A DNA stretch of 64,000 nucleotides from positions 1,414,001-1,478,000 of the forward strand of contig JAVHKY010000059.1 of NCBI GenBank assembly GCA_035079385.1, written 5' to 3'. Numbering within the stretch: the first letter of the stretch is position 1; every line of letters starts with the position of its first letter. This stretch comes from Aspidiotus rigidus (taxonomy: Eukaryota; Arthropoda; Insecta; Hemiptera; Diaspididae). The translations under genes and the position numbers were made by a program. A model generated the notes under the pieces. That model saw only the letters and a list, made by a program, of their open reading frames with translations. It had not been told where the DNA came from and made no database searches. This document shows, piece by piece, positions 22,141 through 34,068 of the stretch.

Positions 22141-23250
22141 GGACTCGCTATTTGCTACCCGTTTTGTTGGGAAGAAGAGAACGTCCGACCTCTGTAACGT
22201 CATCAATGACATAAGACCCTCTATGACGTCATAGATTTCATGTTTGTTTAAATTGATGAGAATACCTCTAGGTCATCATAAGAACCAGTGACTTACAGCC
22301 ACTCATAAGCCACCTTTTTTCATTAGCCAACAGTCAGAAGAATTAAAATTGTTTATATTCCTCAACAACTTGAGGATTCTCAGAATATGACGAACAAATT
22401 TTGACGCTTTTGCTAACTTGTAACTTCGATTTTTCACTCCCTATTTTCCCTAATCCTTGAGATACAAAATTCAGAACTTCGAAATTGAGTTTTGACCCGT
22501 ATCTACTGGAGCAGCTGCAAAACAGCAAACAGCAAAGCCCACTTAGCAAAGGAACAATCGGCGAAATTGGTATCTCGTCGACAAAATGAACAAAACCCCG
22601 ATTCTCTAGATCGATTCCTTCGTACCTGGTTGACCTTTGCTCTAGTTGGTTCCACTAATTTATGGATTGATCGATCAGCTGAAAGTAGAAAATGGACTTT
22701 TCAAGGTCGTAAATATTTAGCTGGAAGCCAACGCTGAAATTTTCAGCTAGAATAGACCGGTAATAACTCCGTCTAGATCAAGATATCACTCCTTCAAATA
22801 TCACTAGGGTGAACACAAAATTTAAAATTGCTCACTATTGCGATGTCGATGGCATGGCATGGCCAGAAAACAAAATGGGTCGGGGAGAAGGTCTCGAGAA
22901 AAGTCAGAGCAATGACCCTCTACACAGGGTGGAATTGAGAAAATGTTGAGCATAAGAACTTCAGCAGAAGAAAAAAATTTATAGCTGTAATACCATAAGC
23001 TAGACTAGAGTTAAATCCTGAGGGACGTCTAGCCTAGAACTCCTACCTTACGTTCAGTTTCCTCTCGAGTTATAAGGATTACATTCCCTAGAAACGTCGT
23101 GACGTCATCAGTGGTCTTGATTAACGTAACGGCTTGAAATAATTTAGAATTCCATTCCTTTACAGGGAGAAAACTTGAAAAAATTTGAAGCTATACAATG
23201 AAGCTGTGTAGAGATGGGCTCGGAAGAAGGTTGAGCCACGAACCTTCAGG
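22141..23250. repeat. Dispersed GACGTCAT/GACTTGAAAA repeat region
   Basis: Motifs of the 541-1060 family recur: cgtccgacc and tatgacgtcata near 22180-22230, then gtgacgtcatcag, ggcttgaaataattt, acttgaaaaaatttgaag and tgtagagatgggctcgg at 23100-23220. The order matches 880-1020. No coding region is supported. Confidence 0.5.
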
Positions 23251-23519
23251 CTAGGGCTGTGCACAAAAGCTAGTCTACAAGTAACATAAGCTGCAGAAGG
23301 TACTCAGGCTAAGACTCTCCAAGTTAAGACTCTCTTTCTCGCTATGAGCTACATTCAAGTTTGGTTAATTGATTGTCAAGAAAAATATCAGTTGATGCAC
23401 TTAGTTGATAAGAAGTAGATAGAGAAGAAACTTGAAAGATTTACAAGTATGAGGGTATGATACAATGAAGGCCGGACAACATTTAAAATCCCTGAGGACG
23501 AAGAGAGTGCAAGCAAAAA

Positions 23520-24170
23520 AGTTTAACGTCATCAAGCCCGATGACCCAGGTCGACCAACAAATGAATCGATATATTGTTGAAATCGACTTACACGTCAAG
23601 TTCAGGTCGATTTTGAGTCAACTTTTCGAAATTCTTCATCAACCTAAAATCGATTACTCTGTTGGGTCGAAATCGACTTCAGATTGTCGTTTATTTGAAG
23701 TCAACCTGCGTCCATTACTAAAGAACTACAAATCGACTTGAAATCGACTACTTTGATGCGTCGATTAACAATCGATTTTTAGTGTTCTGGGAATGTATGC
23801 TAGTCGATTTTAAATCGACCTCCATCTGAGGTACAACACGTAAGAAAGGCGATATAAGGGACAGCCATGTTGTCTAAAATTAAGCCTCCAGCAAACGACT
23901 GCATCAAATTCATTTTTCTACCTTTTGGTGACGTCATTCTACACCAAGAATGCAGAACTTGAATTCAAGTGCAGCCATCAGCTAGAGGCTTAATTTTAGA
24001 CAAAATCATATGGCTGTCCATTATATCTACCTTCTTTAGTGTCTCATCTGAAGTCGACGTACACTTATCCTCTTGAAGCGTTCTGCGTGTTTCGTAACTT
24101 TGCTACCCGCAGACAGAATGAGAAGTCATAATATATAACCAGGACCACTGAGAATCGCCTGTATTTTCAA
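23520..24170. repeat. TCGA-rich repeat, second copy, carrying a nested TIR element
   Basis: TCGA words such as aaatcgacttgaaatcgac fill 23540-23825. The conserved tail block follows at 24072-24122. Between them sits an inserted inverted-repeat element (23837-24042), so the arrangement is the same as at 13555-14640 plus an insertion. Confidence 0.7.
23837..24042. mobile_element. MITE-like element with about 70-bp inverted arms
   Basis: The left arm (taagaaaggcgatataa, gggacagccat, gtctaaaattaagcctc) is the inverse of the right arm (gaggcttaattttagac, atggctgtcc, ttatatctaccttctt). Flanking words catctgag (23823-23830) and catctgaa (24045-24052) could be an 8-bp target duplication with one mismatch, leaving a few bases outside the arms. 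An 8-bp duplication would fit a hAT-like origin, which is only a guess. No coding capacity. Confidence 0.7.
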
Positions 24171-25560
24171 ACAGAGTGATTTGAAGTTAACACACTTGAG
24201 TTACTGAAGAATTTTTTTAAAAGGCTTTTTGGAAAGATGTGGATGGCTTGTGTTTTAATCGTTAAATTTGGGTAATATAAGTGACTTTTTCGAGCACAAC
24301 CACATCTGTATCATTTTACAATGGAAAAAAAAAAAGAAACATACTTCCACTCAAAAATTTGAGTGACAATTTAGAAAAACTTATTCGATTTTGCAAAGTT
24401 CTTTTCAAGTTTGCACTGCATGGATAAATATATTATAGTTGTTCCTTCCTAGCTCCTTCTTTTTTCGCACCTCACGAAATGCAATTCCTAAAATGAGCCG
24501 ACCTTAGCCCAATTTGTTACACTCTTATACGATATTTGTTTTCAAAGAGTAACAATGAAATCGCAACGATTATGATGAAAATAAAGATAATGAATGTAAG
24601 GTTTTAATAGCTCTAAAACAATTACTATAACATGTTACACTACGAGTAGTTAGTTAATGATACCAGAATCTACCCGCGCTCAAGAACCATAAAATATTCA
24701 CCCATTAAGGTTATCGGGATGGAGAATCATCTACCTTGTATAGTTTATAGCAGAACGAGGAAAAATAAACGAATGCGACCTCTTATGCAATCACACTATA
24801 GCCTATTAATCGCGTGGTTAAATTTTATAATATCGTAAATGGTAGTGGTATAAAAATCATCCGCGCACGTCATTCGTTGGAGGAACAACAATAATGACTG
24901 AAATACGATAATTTCTGGATGGATCGTTGACGAGCACAACAAACATCGGAAACTTCTTCGAGTAAGTAACAGAAGACTCGTAACTAAAGCTTGTAACACT
25001 TTCTTCCGTACTGTTTTTTTTTTTTTTTCTCTTCGTTTTAGACAATGACAAGGAAATACATGTGATCGAAATTGATTCATCAAAACGAACACCATTCAGC
25101 TCGAAGCTACTGATACCTAGAAAAGTGAGGAAGTTTGTTAGACAAAAAAAAAAAAACCATATAAGCTGGCGCTGGCGTCTTACTTGGACGGATTTTATTC
25201 GTAAAGCGTTTTAATTCGATGACCCACTCCGAAACTCTTGAAACATTCTCAGATAAATCGTATACCATAGCCTAATTATTTGTACATTTTCCTGGTCATA
25301 CGAACTCACTTATAAGTCCGCACTGTGAAGGTGGTATCTCAAAATTTCTTGCACATTATTAACTGACGTTATACGGACTACAATGGTGAGGAGCCTAGAA
25401 AGGTACTCCTAATGATTCTGAATGGAAATATAATAAATTTTATATTTTCGTATTTCTTTTTATAGGTGAAAGCTAAACATGTTATTTTCCGAATAACGAA
25501 CTATAAGAAGATTTCAAATTCCGGAGTAAACTTTTTTAGAACGATGAAAGCTTTGCTCTT
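24171..25560. other. No gene seen
   Basis: AT-rich, with A and T homopolymer tracts near 24324, 25013 and 25145. No recognisable exon or bounded repeat. Confidence 0.4.
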
Positions 25561-26000
25561 TCAGATCTATACAAACAGCTAGGATTCGAACTTGATGAAC
25601 CATGTCGACAAACAAATAAGTTGGGATACAGTCGAAGTTCACCAAAACTCACTCACAATTACACATAGATGAACATCGACTTCTTTCCAAGTCTTGGTCG
25701 AAATCGTATCGATATCCACAAAATTGACTGTATTTTGACGTCAATAGGTATCAGGCAGACAAGTGGTCGAAGTACGTCGATTTTATTTCGACTCATTTGT
25801 CATGTTGATTAAAAGTCAATTCCTCTCTATTTCTGACCATAGTGAAATCAATTGCTTTTCTTGCGTCAATCAACAGTCGATTTGTAGCACTGTGCGAACG
25901 TAAGCAGATGGAATTTGAATTAACCTTTCAAATCCCTACTGAAAATCGACTGTACACCGGCGTCGAAATCGAGTCGATATGAAGTCAGATTCGTTGAACT
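25560..26000. repeat. TCGA-rich repeat, third copy (degenerate)
   Basis: Words such as accatgtcgac, ttggtcgaaatcgtatcgat, gtcgattttatttcgac and gaaatcgagtcgat recur, with a ccaagtcttggtcga word also seen near 13600. The conserved tail block is missing, and the mitochondrial-like insert begins about 40 bp later. Confidence 0.5.
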
Positions 26001-26039
26001 AAGTTCTAGTAATGTCAGTCTTTGAGTATGAGTATCACC

Positions 26040-27140
26040 TTTCCTGAAAATATTGTATTTCATTTTTTAACAAAAAATTTTATTTAATTACATTTGAATT
26101 AAATCTTTTAATATCATTAATGAATTAAATTATTAAACTTTATTTTTAAAAATCATTAGTTTCATAGATTTTGATAAAATTAATAAGATTGATATTATTA
26201 ACAATAATCTATTTTTAGGACTATTATTCTGAAAATCTATTTTATCCTTATTCAATATTCAATTTTTCTAATAATGACTTCTTTTCTTGGTTATTCACTT
26301 AATATCTTAGCACGCAAGAATAGTTATTATTAATTGTATTGCTGTAATTTCTTTTATTGGTAACAATCTAATATATTTTAGTTGAAGTAATCGATTTATT
26401 TATAAAAGATATTTTAATTAATCGTTGTTTTCGATTTAATCTATTGGAGCAATATTAATTACAATTTTTTTTTTTTGTTCATTCAATTATTTTTCATATT
26501 AATAAATCTTCCTATGAATTTAGATACTAATATTGATCAAATTAATCTAAACTCTTTATTTATTTTTGAAGATATATTATTGATTTTCTCATATTATATT
26601 TTCTTGATAATTAATACGTTTCTTTCTATAAAAATAAACAATCCAGATAATTTTAATTAATTAATAATACTCAGAATTCCTGATTAATTATTACGACAGG
26701 AAAAAATTATTGTTCAAATCATTGAGTTTGAATTGGAAATAAATGAAATATGATGAAGAATTTGATAAATAAAAGGTATAATATTTAATGAACTATTTAT
26801 TCAAACTATTAAAAAAATTAAATTAGAAGGTACATGATTTGAATTATCAATTTTATTTTTCAATTTAATTATTTCTGTTGATAAAAATAATTTTTTAGTT
26901 GATCAATAATTCTAATTTACGATCATAAGTACTGAAATTGACAAGTAATTGATTTTAAGATTTTTATTTAGTCAAATATACTAAATAAGTTGAATGATAT
27001 CAATCATTTAATAAATTTAATTTTTCGATGATTTTTTAAGAACTAAATTCAATTAAGAATATAATCTCTATAATAATATTAAATTCATTTGAAGAAAATT
27101 TTTCAATTAATTGATTATGAATCGCAATTCTAAATTCATT
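26040..27140 (+). pseudogene. Mitochondrial-like insert (NUMT) with cytochrome b
   Basis: The DNA becomes extremely AT-rich with sharp edges. From about 26210 to 26700 it matches cytochrome b: LMMTSFLGY (usual MATAFMGYVLPW), VIINCIAVISFIGNNL (usual VITNLLSAIPYIGNDL), NLDTNIDQINLNSLF, FEDILLIFSYYIFL, and NNPDNFN (usual GDPDNF). The frame shifts and carries stops, and segments are missing, so it cannot be expressed. The rest (26700-27140) is similar in composition, with in-frame TGA codons such as tgatttgaa, but I could not place it on a named mitochondrial gene. Transfer of mtDNA to the nucleus is common in insects. Confidence 0.8.
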
Positions 27141-27359
27141 CCTCCCTTTGGGGATCCTGGAAGTTGTCGAGTATTATTTATAGCACCATAGGACTAGTCG
27201 AACTATTGTGAATCCGCCCGTGTTTCTCCTCCACAGCCTAGAGACTATTAGGAGACAGTCTTAGGTGGTGGGATGCGCGTGAGAAGCGTTGGAATTATTT
27301 GCGGTAATATGAGCGCTAATATAATTTAATGTAGGAGAATAATGGTAAAACACGTATAT

Positions 27360-27495
27360 GTGACCTGCGATGAGAAAAGGATGCTCATTGCCCACTGACA
27401 GAAACACCATTTCTCTTTGATTAGACGTCCAATCAGAGAGAAATGGCGTTCCTGCGCCAATGGGCAATGAGCATCCTTTTCTCATCGCAGATCAC
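27360..27495. mobile_element. GTGACC palindromic MITE, copy 1 (136 bp)
   Basis: The first 34 bases (GTGACCTGCGATGAG...) are the inverse of the last 34 with one mismatch, and the inner part is also nearly self-complementary. A 4-bp repeat, atat, flanks it at 27356-27359 and 27496-27499. It has no coding capacity. It is the same length as, and inverted relative to, the copy at 37535. Confidence 0.85.
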
Positions 27496-27499
27496 ATAT

Positions 27500-27819
27500 A
27501 ATCATTTGTTTGCAAATATAATAAATGTCTGAGTCCCTCGCAAGGCAATACCCCTAAAACACGGTGTAGCTACCAGGACTCGTGAACAAAAATTGATCGG
27601 CCAGATCGGCGATTGAACTCGTGATCGTACAACAAGTGTCGCGTTGGCTCACATTTTTTGGACCGGTTGACCAGCTTGTCAAACTTTCAAGAATTTTCTC
27701 GCGGGCCTCATAAAACTTGAACGGGCCTTTTCTGTCCGGGGATACCCGACCGCCCGGCCGGGCCAGCACGAAACTGAACTGCGTACAATTGGCCCATTAG
27801 TGTCTGAAAATGTGAGCTG
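27500..27819. other. No gene seen
   Basis: More GC-rich than its surroundings (for example ccgaccgcccggccgggcc near 27750) but without a recognised domain or repeat. Confidence 0.4.
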
Positions 27820-28030
27820 ATCGCCTTTGAATCGATCTCAAGCTGAAGTCGAAGTCTTCAATTCAAACTCTGTTGATCTCAAATCGACTCTCTAGTTAAC
27901 TCCGTTTTCGCTCATTCATCACATAAATCTGTAATCGATGTATTGAACAACTAACCTCTTCCTTTACCCAGGCTAACAGAATTTGTAGCTTCATGTTTTT
28001 GTTTTGGAACTTTGTTACTCATCGATAAAC
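27820..28030. repeat. TCGA-rich repeat, short copy
   Basis: Words aatcgatctcaag, gaagtcgaag and aaatcgactc are followed by an aactttgttactcatcg word that resembles the tail block at 14380. It lies directly left of the foldback-like element. Confidence 0.45.
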
Positions 28031-28150
28031 GTGAATAGACATAATTTTATGAAGGGGACCCATGGAAAATAGAAAATACGAGAAACATGAAATGTGAAGA
28101 AATCTGGAGAAGGGACCTTTTTTCCAGGGCACAAAAGATTCCATTCTCCG

Positions 28151-29081
28151 CGAGAGGATGTGCGAAGTACTAATCGAAAGTCTCCTCGTGCCTTATCAAT
28201 TCGTTTCGTTTGCCGTATGCCATACTCGGAGTAAGAGGCGAGTAAGAGTGATGCCGTGGGACTGCGAAATATTTTCGTACTTCTTGAACTTGTAAAATTT
28301 TTCATTTTCAATTCTTGGTCTTAGAAATATTTTCAACTGTTGGACTTGGAATTATTTTCAAATTGTGGGACGTTGAAATATTTTCATAAGTGGACTTGTA
28401 AAATTTTTCATTTTCAATTGTTGGACTTTGAAATATTTTCATACTTCTTGGACTTGGAATTATTTTCCAATTGTTGGACTTTGAAATATTTTCAACTATT
28501 GGACTTTGTAATATTTTCAATTGTGGGAGACAATCAAAAATGAAAAATTTCACAAGTCCAAGATGTATGAAAATATTTGAAAGTCCAACAATTGGAAAAT
28601 AATTCTAAGTCCGACAGTTGAAAATATTTCAAAGTCCAGCAATTGGAAAATAACTGAGGACCTTTCTGCCTAAAGTGCATCCGCTCAATGTATTTCTTAT
28701 GGGGCGGACGCCCTTTTGACAGAAAGGTCCTCAATTCCAAGTCCAACCCTTGAAAATATTTCCAAGTCCAAGAATTGAAAATGAAAAATTTTACAAGTCC
28801 ACTTATGAAAATATTTCGAAGTTCAACAATTGGAAAATGATTTCAAGTCCAACAGTTTAAGTCCTACAATTTGAAAATAATTCTACGTCCAACAGTTGAA
28901 AATATTTCTAAGTCCAAGAATTGAAAATGAAAGATTTTACAAGTCCAAGAAGTACAAAAATATTTCAAAGTCCCGCGGCATCACTCTTACTCGCCTCTTA
29001 CTCCAAGTATGGCGTACGTCGAACGAAACAAATTGATAAGGCACGAGGAGACATTCGATTAGTACTTCGCACATCCTCTCG
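28151..29081. mobile_element. Foldback-like element with subrepeat arms
   Basis: The left arm 28151 to about 28535 is the inverse of about 28545 to 29081, with about 95 percent identity in the outer 130 bp. The inner parts of both arms are tandem units of about 25 bp, such as aaatattttcaactgttgg plus acttgg. A 7-bp word, attctcc, occurs at 28143-28149 and 29084-29090, one and two bases outside the arms. Long inverted arms made of subrepeats are typical of Drosophila foldback and Galileo elements. No transposase is present, so mobility would need one supplied in trans. The right arm is longer because of extra units and a nested hairpin. Confidence 0.75.
28652..28732. repeat. Nested hairpin inside the foldback-like right arm
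   Basis: Inverted 13-bp ends, gaggacctttctg and cagaaaggtcctc, enclose about 50 bp. The insert interrupts a subrepeat: ggaaaataattc..aagtcc is intact at 28585 but split here into ggaaaataa and attccaagtcc. This suggests a small element inserted after the arms formed. Confidence 0.6.
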
Positions 29082-29159
29082 TAATTCTCCCGATCGTTTC
29101 TTCTGGACATCTTTATTCTTCCCGGGTACCCTTCAATTATATACTGATGAAGCGCACAA

Positions 29160-29350
29160 TTTTTCAAGCCGAAGTAAGATCGATTCCCAATTGAAAGTCA
29201 ACTTGCTCAATGTAAATAATAGATTCAGAATATATGTAAATTTTCAGTCAACATTAAATTCAATACCTTTCAGAAATCGACCCAATTTTGACATTTACAA
29301 TGATTCGATAGAACGAAATTAGAAGTCGATTTTGAAATAATGGGTATATC
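29160..29350. repeat. TCGA-rich repeat, short copy
   Basis: Words gatcgattcccaa, agaaatcgaccc and gaagtcgattttgaa place this with the 13555 family. It lies just right of the foldback-like element, so that element may have inserted into a TCGA repeat together with the copy at 27820-28030. Confidence 0.4.
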
Positions 29351-31748
29351 AGACGTCGATTCAAACTTGGCATGGTTTATCGGGAGCTATCGTCATCCAA
29401 ATCATGGAATTAATTCACATATCCGACACCACGACTCGAGCTATTTTAATTTGCGTTCAGAACATTTCTAATCACATAATTCATACCTGTCAGCGAACGG
29501 ATTGGAATAGAATGCAGATTTGGCTTTTTAGTTTTTGAACTAATTTTCTTCCAATTCTCACAATTCCAAACAATCTTCTACTGGTGATGAACGTCGTTAT
29601 CTTCAACCATACATACTGTCAAAGGTCGTGATTGGTGTCCCTCGGGGCGGTGCACTTCTCCCTTCCCTCGTCAAAGCTGTTTTTCGTTATTTCGATTATT
29701 TTTGTAGTTCTCTTCAATTTTTTTACATTATGAAGCACCAAATCGATATAACCCAATTGAATGCCCTTTGCAAAAGTGATACGAGCTCAACAATTTTAAC
29801 AATTCAAGCGACCTTTCGATCATTTTGCGATTGAATATTTTCAACATCGAGAGCGATACACACATGAAACGTTTCTTCAATTTCGTATGATGAATCGAGC
29901 ATTTTTCTCCCGTGACAAATGACGAATATCATTTATTAGATCACGAGTAAGTCGATTATTATCTAACAAAAATCACGTCGGACACAAATCAATAGAGTCA
30001 TCATTATGAGACACAATTCCCCGTTTCGATCCGTGAATTAAGAAGAGCCAAAGGGCGCACTCCAACGTTACACCGTTCATTTCGCTTCTGTTCGAGCAAC
30101 GAACGTGACTTTTTCATTCAATAATTCGGGTTTCGACCGCGATAAGGTCCGCGTACAGACCGCGAATATACCTAGCACAAGTTATGAAAACGTAGGCCCC
30201 GAATACGGCGCGTACATGTAATTCTCTCTTTGATTTCGATAATCGACCTCGCCTGTAGTTAAACCGTGCAAGGCTAAATGTTTTACAAGACTGTACGCCC
30301 AATCGCAAGAAAGAAGAATAAAGAAGTTAATACCGCAGCCGTGCAAAAGGAAACGCGAGGCAGGTTAAGCTTCCACACTGTTATTAATCCTACACAATTT
30401 ATCGTTCAAAAAATCTATGCTACTCGATGCAGATAATATGCATATGAATATAAAATGTAATAGACAGTACGCTGCATAAATTTACTCGAGCTACATCGAC
30501 GATTTCTGGTCCTTCATTCATTATCGTACATTAACGATCAAAATAAACAGAGAGGAATTGCGAGACAGATTGACAGATGGACAGACTAGACGGAGACACA
30601 CGCGTAATCGTATGATCAATGATGCAGCTCGAGCCAAGTTGAGTACACAGCTTTTCTTGTAATTTCTTTAAGCTTAGATACAATGTTGGGAACATTTAAA
30701 GCTTATTCTCAATAATAATGGGAGAGTTAGTCCTCAGCGTTAAAGTGATGAGTCAAACTTCTGATAATTAGAACGAAAACTTCGTCTACATCAAATCAGC
30801 CCCCAGTTTCCAGTTCCACATTCGCTTGAATTTTGAACTCCACTGAACTCAAGTACCGGGAGTAAAAGGCGTCTCGAGATGCACAGCGAAAAGAATCGCC
30901 AGACTGTCTACACCACGTTCGAGCAAGACGTTTACAGTTTTCAAACGTAAATGACTCGTAGTATTAACCGATTCGTCACATGCAGTATGTGTGCACGACT
31001 ATCCTCGGTATTACGAGTACGAAGTTATGTTTAAAAAAAAATAAAAAGGTGTAATACATTTCCCACGAACACAGTTGTAAAGATTATATTGTACAGTGAG
31101 TAATAACTGTCTTGTAAGAGACGATTGTTCTCGCTGGAAATTCATCTCTACAATACAGTCATGTACGGATACCTTGTATGAGCTCGACTGAACTGGACAG
31201 AGGAAGGTTACACCTCCGTTTTATCGTGACGTTCCATTCGACTCTCGGGTTATCTTAAATCGTAATGCAGGTCTTTTAATGGATACACCTGTGGTGACAA
31301 TCTCATAGATTACATACGTACGAGTATGGTAATGGAACTGATTCCGATTCAATCTATATCGACATTTTAGATAATCAAATATTATTAATTATATAAAATG
31401 TATGTCATTCAGATTCTGTTCCTACTTAAACATGTAAGTAGAAGCAATATAGGAACGGGAATCCTCACCGAACCAGCCTCATCTTCAGAGCAAATCATGC
31501 ATGCAGGTGGATACTACAGTAGACCAGTTTTCCTCAAAGTTTTCAAGACGAGATCTACCTTTCAAACACAGGCATGTTTCGCGATCGACCAAAGTGAAAA
31601 TCGGGAGTCAGATACATAACCCGACGCAAGAGTGTACTTCAATTTTTGGCTCTAATCCCTAAAAGCTTGGCCATCGACCAGAAGTGCCTCGACGATCGAC
31701 GATAGAAGAAATGGCAACAAGTTTCAAGCTTTCATTTTGTACAGTAAT
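29351..31748. other. No gene seen
   Basis: Relatively unique AT-rich sequence. No domain-bearing frame, RNA gene or bounded repeat was identified on either strand. Confidence 0.4.
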
Positions 31749-31759
31749 AGTTTTTTACA
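31749..31759 (+). repeat. Target-site duplication of the RTE-type element, left
   Basis: The 11-mer agttttttaca is repeated exactly at 35161-35171. The first two bases could instead belong to the element tail at the right side. Confidence 0.75.
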
Positions 31760-32202
31760 GGGGTCTAAAGGGGGCAGTAAAGGAAGATCTCCGGATCGAT
31801 AGGGTCAACCATGCCTGATACCATTGCTGCGCTCAAGCCCAATTCCACAGCCTTCACGCGGCGACCCTGTGAGCCAAGCGACATAGTCGGGCGGCGACTG
31901 ATGTGGATGGACGCAGGAGAAGGAAAATTCCGAGAGTAAAACCAATTAAGGAGAAGGAAAACTCCGACTAATAAACCCGGCCAAAGTCGACATCAGAAAA
32001 GGTCCCTACTTTCCCTCGCATTCAAGCGCGTGTACCTATGAAGCAGAAGAGCGGAGGTATAGTAATGGAGAGAGTAGGTCAAACCGCTGCCTTGCGGACA
32101 AGAGAAAGGAACCTCAAAGGCTAAGAGAGTAAACCCCAAAAGAAAAATCCGGCGGAAGGCAAGAGGAAAACCACCGCTGTATACTCCCTAGTTATCTTCA
32201 AA

Positions 32203-34068
32203 ATGGCAAGAGAAATTAAAACGGCCCCGAGTCCCGGGCGCCCGCGAAGAATAACCCGGTTAGATCTTGCTGCTGAGAAGATTAAATTAGGTACTTGGAA
32301 CGTGAGAACAATGATGGAAACTGGAAAACTCAAAAATTTAACACTTGAGATGGAAAGAATGGACTTGAGGATACTGGGAATCTGCGAAACCAGATGGATT
32401 GGAAGAGGAAAGTACAGAGGCGGAAACTACATAGTCTGTTACTCTGGAGTACCGGATGGACCACATCGCAGCGGAACGGCAGTGATACTGCGAAAGGATG
32501 TAGCAACAGCAATCAAAAACACAATATTCTTTTCCGACAGAATAATAATGAGTAAGCAAGCCCCAGTTAATATAATACAGGTATATGCTCCCACAGCTAG
32601 TAGTTCTGAAGAAGAAGCAGAGAAGTTCTATGATGATTTAGAAAACGCGCTAAGCACAACAAAAAGCTTTGAATCCACAATTGTAATGGGTGACTTCAAT
32701 GCAAAAGTTGGAGAAGAAATCAGTCCTGTAACTGGAAAGTATGGTTTAGGAAGCCGTAATGACAGGGGCGAAAAACTAATTGAATTCTGTCAACGCAAAG
32801 ACCTCATCATTGGTAACACTTTTTACAAACAGCTAAAACGTCGTTTATACACATGGAAAGCGCCAGGCGACTCAGAAAATAACATCATACGTAACCAGAT
32901 CGACTATTTTCTGATCAATTGTAGGTTCAGAAACGCTCTCAAATCAATCAGAACATACCCTGGAGCCGATACCAATACAGATCACATACTGTTAGTTGCA
33001 ACAATAAATTCAAAGTTTAAAAGAATAGAAAAGCCAATGACGAAACAACGACCCAATATAATGGCACTGAGGAGAAAGGAAACGCAAATCCGACTACAAG
33101 AAGAAATTGAAAAAGAAATGAAGGCAAATTCAGAAGACTTTAATGACAGTAGATCTGTTGACCAGTACTGGGAACTAATGAAACGGCTGACAATGAAGAA
33201 GGCCGAAGAAGTACTGGGAAAAGCAAACGGAAGAAAGAACAGTGAGGAATGGATGAATGATGAAATACTCAACCTATTTGATGAAAGAAGGATTGCAGCA
33301 ACGAGGAAGGATAGAACTCAGTACCAACAAATCCAACGAAAGTTAAGAAAAAAGATCAAAGAAGCAAAGGCAAACTTGATGGAAGAGAAATGTGAACATA
33401 TCGAGCAACTACAGAAACTGCACGACGAATATCACATACACGAAGAACTAAAGATGATGGCAGGATTATATAAACCCAGAAAACCAATGATGTTGTACAA
33501 CACAGATGGAAAGCCGATAATTGAAGAAAAAGAAATCCGCACAGTATGGGAAACATATGTGACTGACCTAGTCCATGCCGACCGTCCAAAGATGGAGGAA
33601 GAAATCATTGTGGAGGATCATCTGGCTATCTTAAGAGAAGTAGAAAATGCTATTGAGCAAGCGAAAACCCGGAAAGCACCTGGACCTGACGAGGTGACTG
33701 CTAAACTATTAAAAATATTTGGCCAAGAGGGGATCACAATGCTCACAAAAATGTTTAACAAAATCTACAACGCCGGACAAATCCCTTCAGAATGGTTGCT
33801 ATCGACATTCATCATGCTGCCTAAAACCTCACAGCCGAAATTCTGCAGTGAATACAGGCTGATAAGTCTAATAAGTCACACTTTGAAGACTTTTCTCAAA
33901 ATTGTGCATAACAGAATAAAAAATAAGTGTGAGGAGAACATCAGTAGAGAGCAGTTCGGATTTCGGAGTGGCCTTGGAACACGTGAGGCACTGTTCTGTA
34001 TGACCATCCTAATACAAAAAAATGAAAGAATTCCAGAAACCAATATTTGCATGCTTTTTGGACTTTGA
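32203..34068 (+). CDS. RTE-type endonuclease-reverse transcriptase, N-terminal frame
   Basis: The 621-residue frame starts at ATG 32203; the frame is open for some distance upstream, so a longer start is possible. Residues about 27-265 form the endonuclease, with TWNVRTM, ICETRW (catalytic Glu), YAPT, MGDFNAKVG, IDYFLIN and TNTDH (catalytic His). A charged linker precedes the RT start near residue 470, with RKAPGPDEV, SEYRLISLISHTLK (usual YRPISL) and EQFGFRSG. The frame is lost at an A7 run at about 34016-34022, just before motif A. An active protein would nick chromosomal DNA and copy its RNA there by target-primed reverse transcription. Confidence 0.88.
   Translation: MAREIKTAPSPGRPRRITRLDLAAEKIKLGTWNVRTMMETGKLKNLTLEMERMDLRILGICETRWIGRGKYRGGNYIVCYSGVPDGPHRSGTAVILRKDVATAIKNTIFFSDRIIMSKQAPVNIIQVYAPTASSSEEEAEKFYDDLENALSTTKSFESTIVMGDFNAKVGEEISPVTGKYGLGSRNDRGEKLIEFCQRKDLIIGNTFYKQLKRRLYTWKAPGDSENNIIRNQIDYFLINCRFRNALKSIRTYPGADTNTDHILLVATINSKFKRIEKPMTKQRPNIMALRRKETQIRLQEEIEKEMKANSEDFNDSRSVDQYWELMKRLTMKKAEEVLGKANGRKNSEEWMNDEILNLFDERRIAATRKDRTQYQQIQRKLRKKIKEAKANLMEEKCEHIEQLQKLHDEYHIHEELKMMAGLYKPRKPMMLYNTDGKPIIEEKEIRTVWETYVTDLVHADRPKMEEEIIVEDHLAILREVENAIEQAKTRKAPGPDEVTAKLLKIFGQEGITMLTKMFNKIYNAGQIPSEWLLSTFIMLPKTSQPKFCSEYRLISLISHTLKTFLKIVHNRIKNKCEENISREQFGFRSGLGTREALFCMTILIQKNERIPETNICMLFGL

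Noticed and set aside
26475..26660. Short hydrophobic plus-strand ORF that could pass for a membrane protein
   Set aside because: Its residues match cytochrome b in order; it is part of a mitochondrial-like insert.
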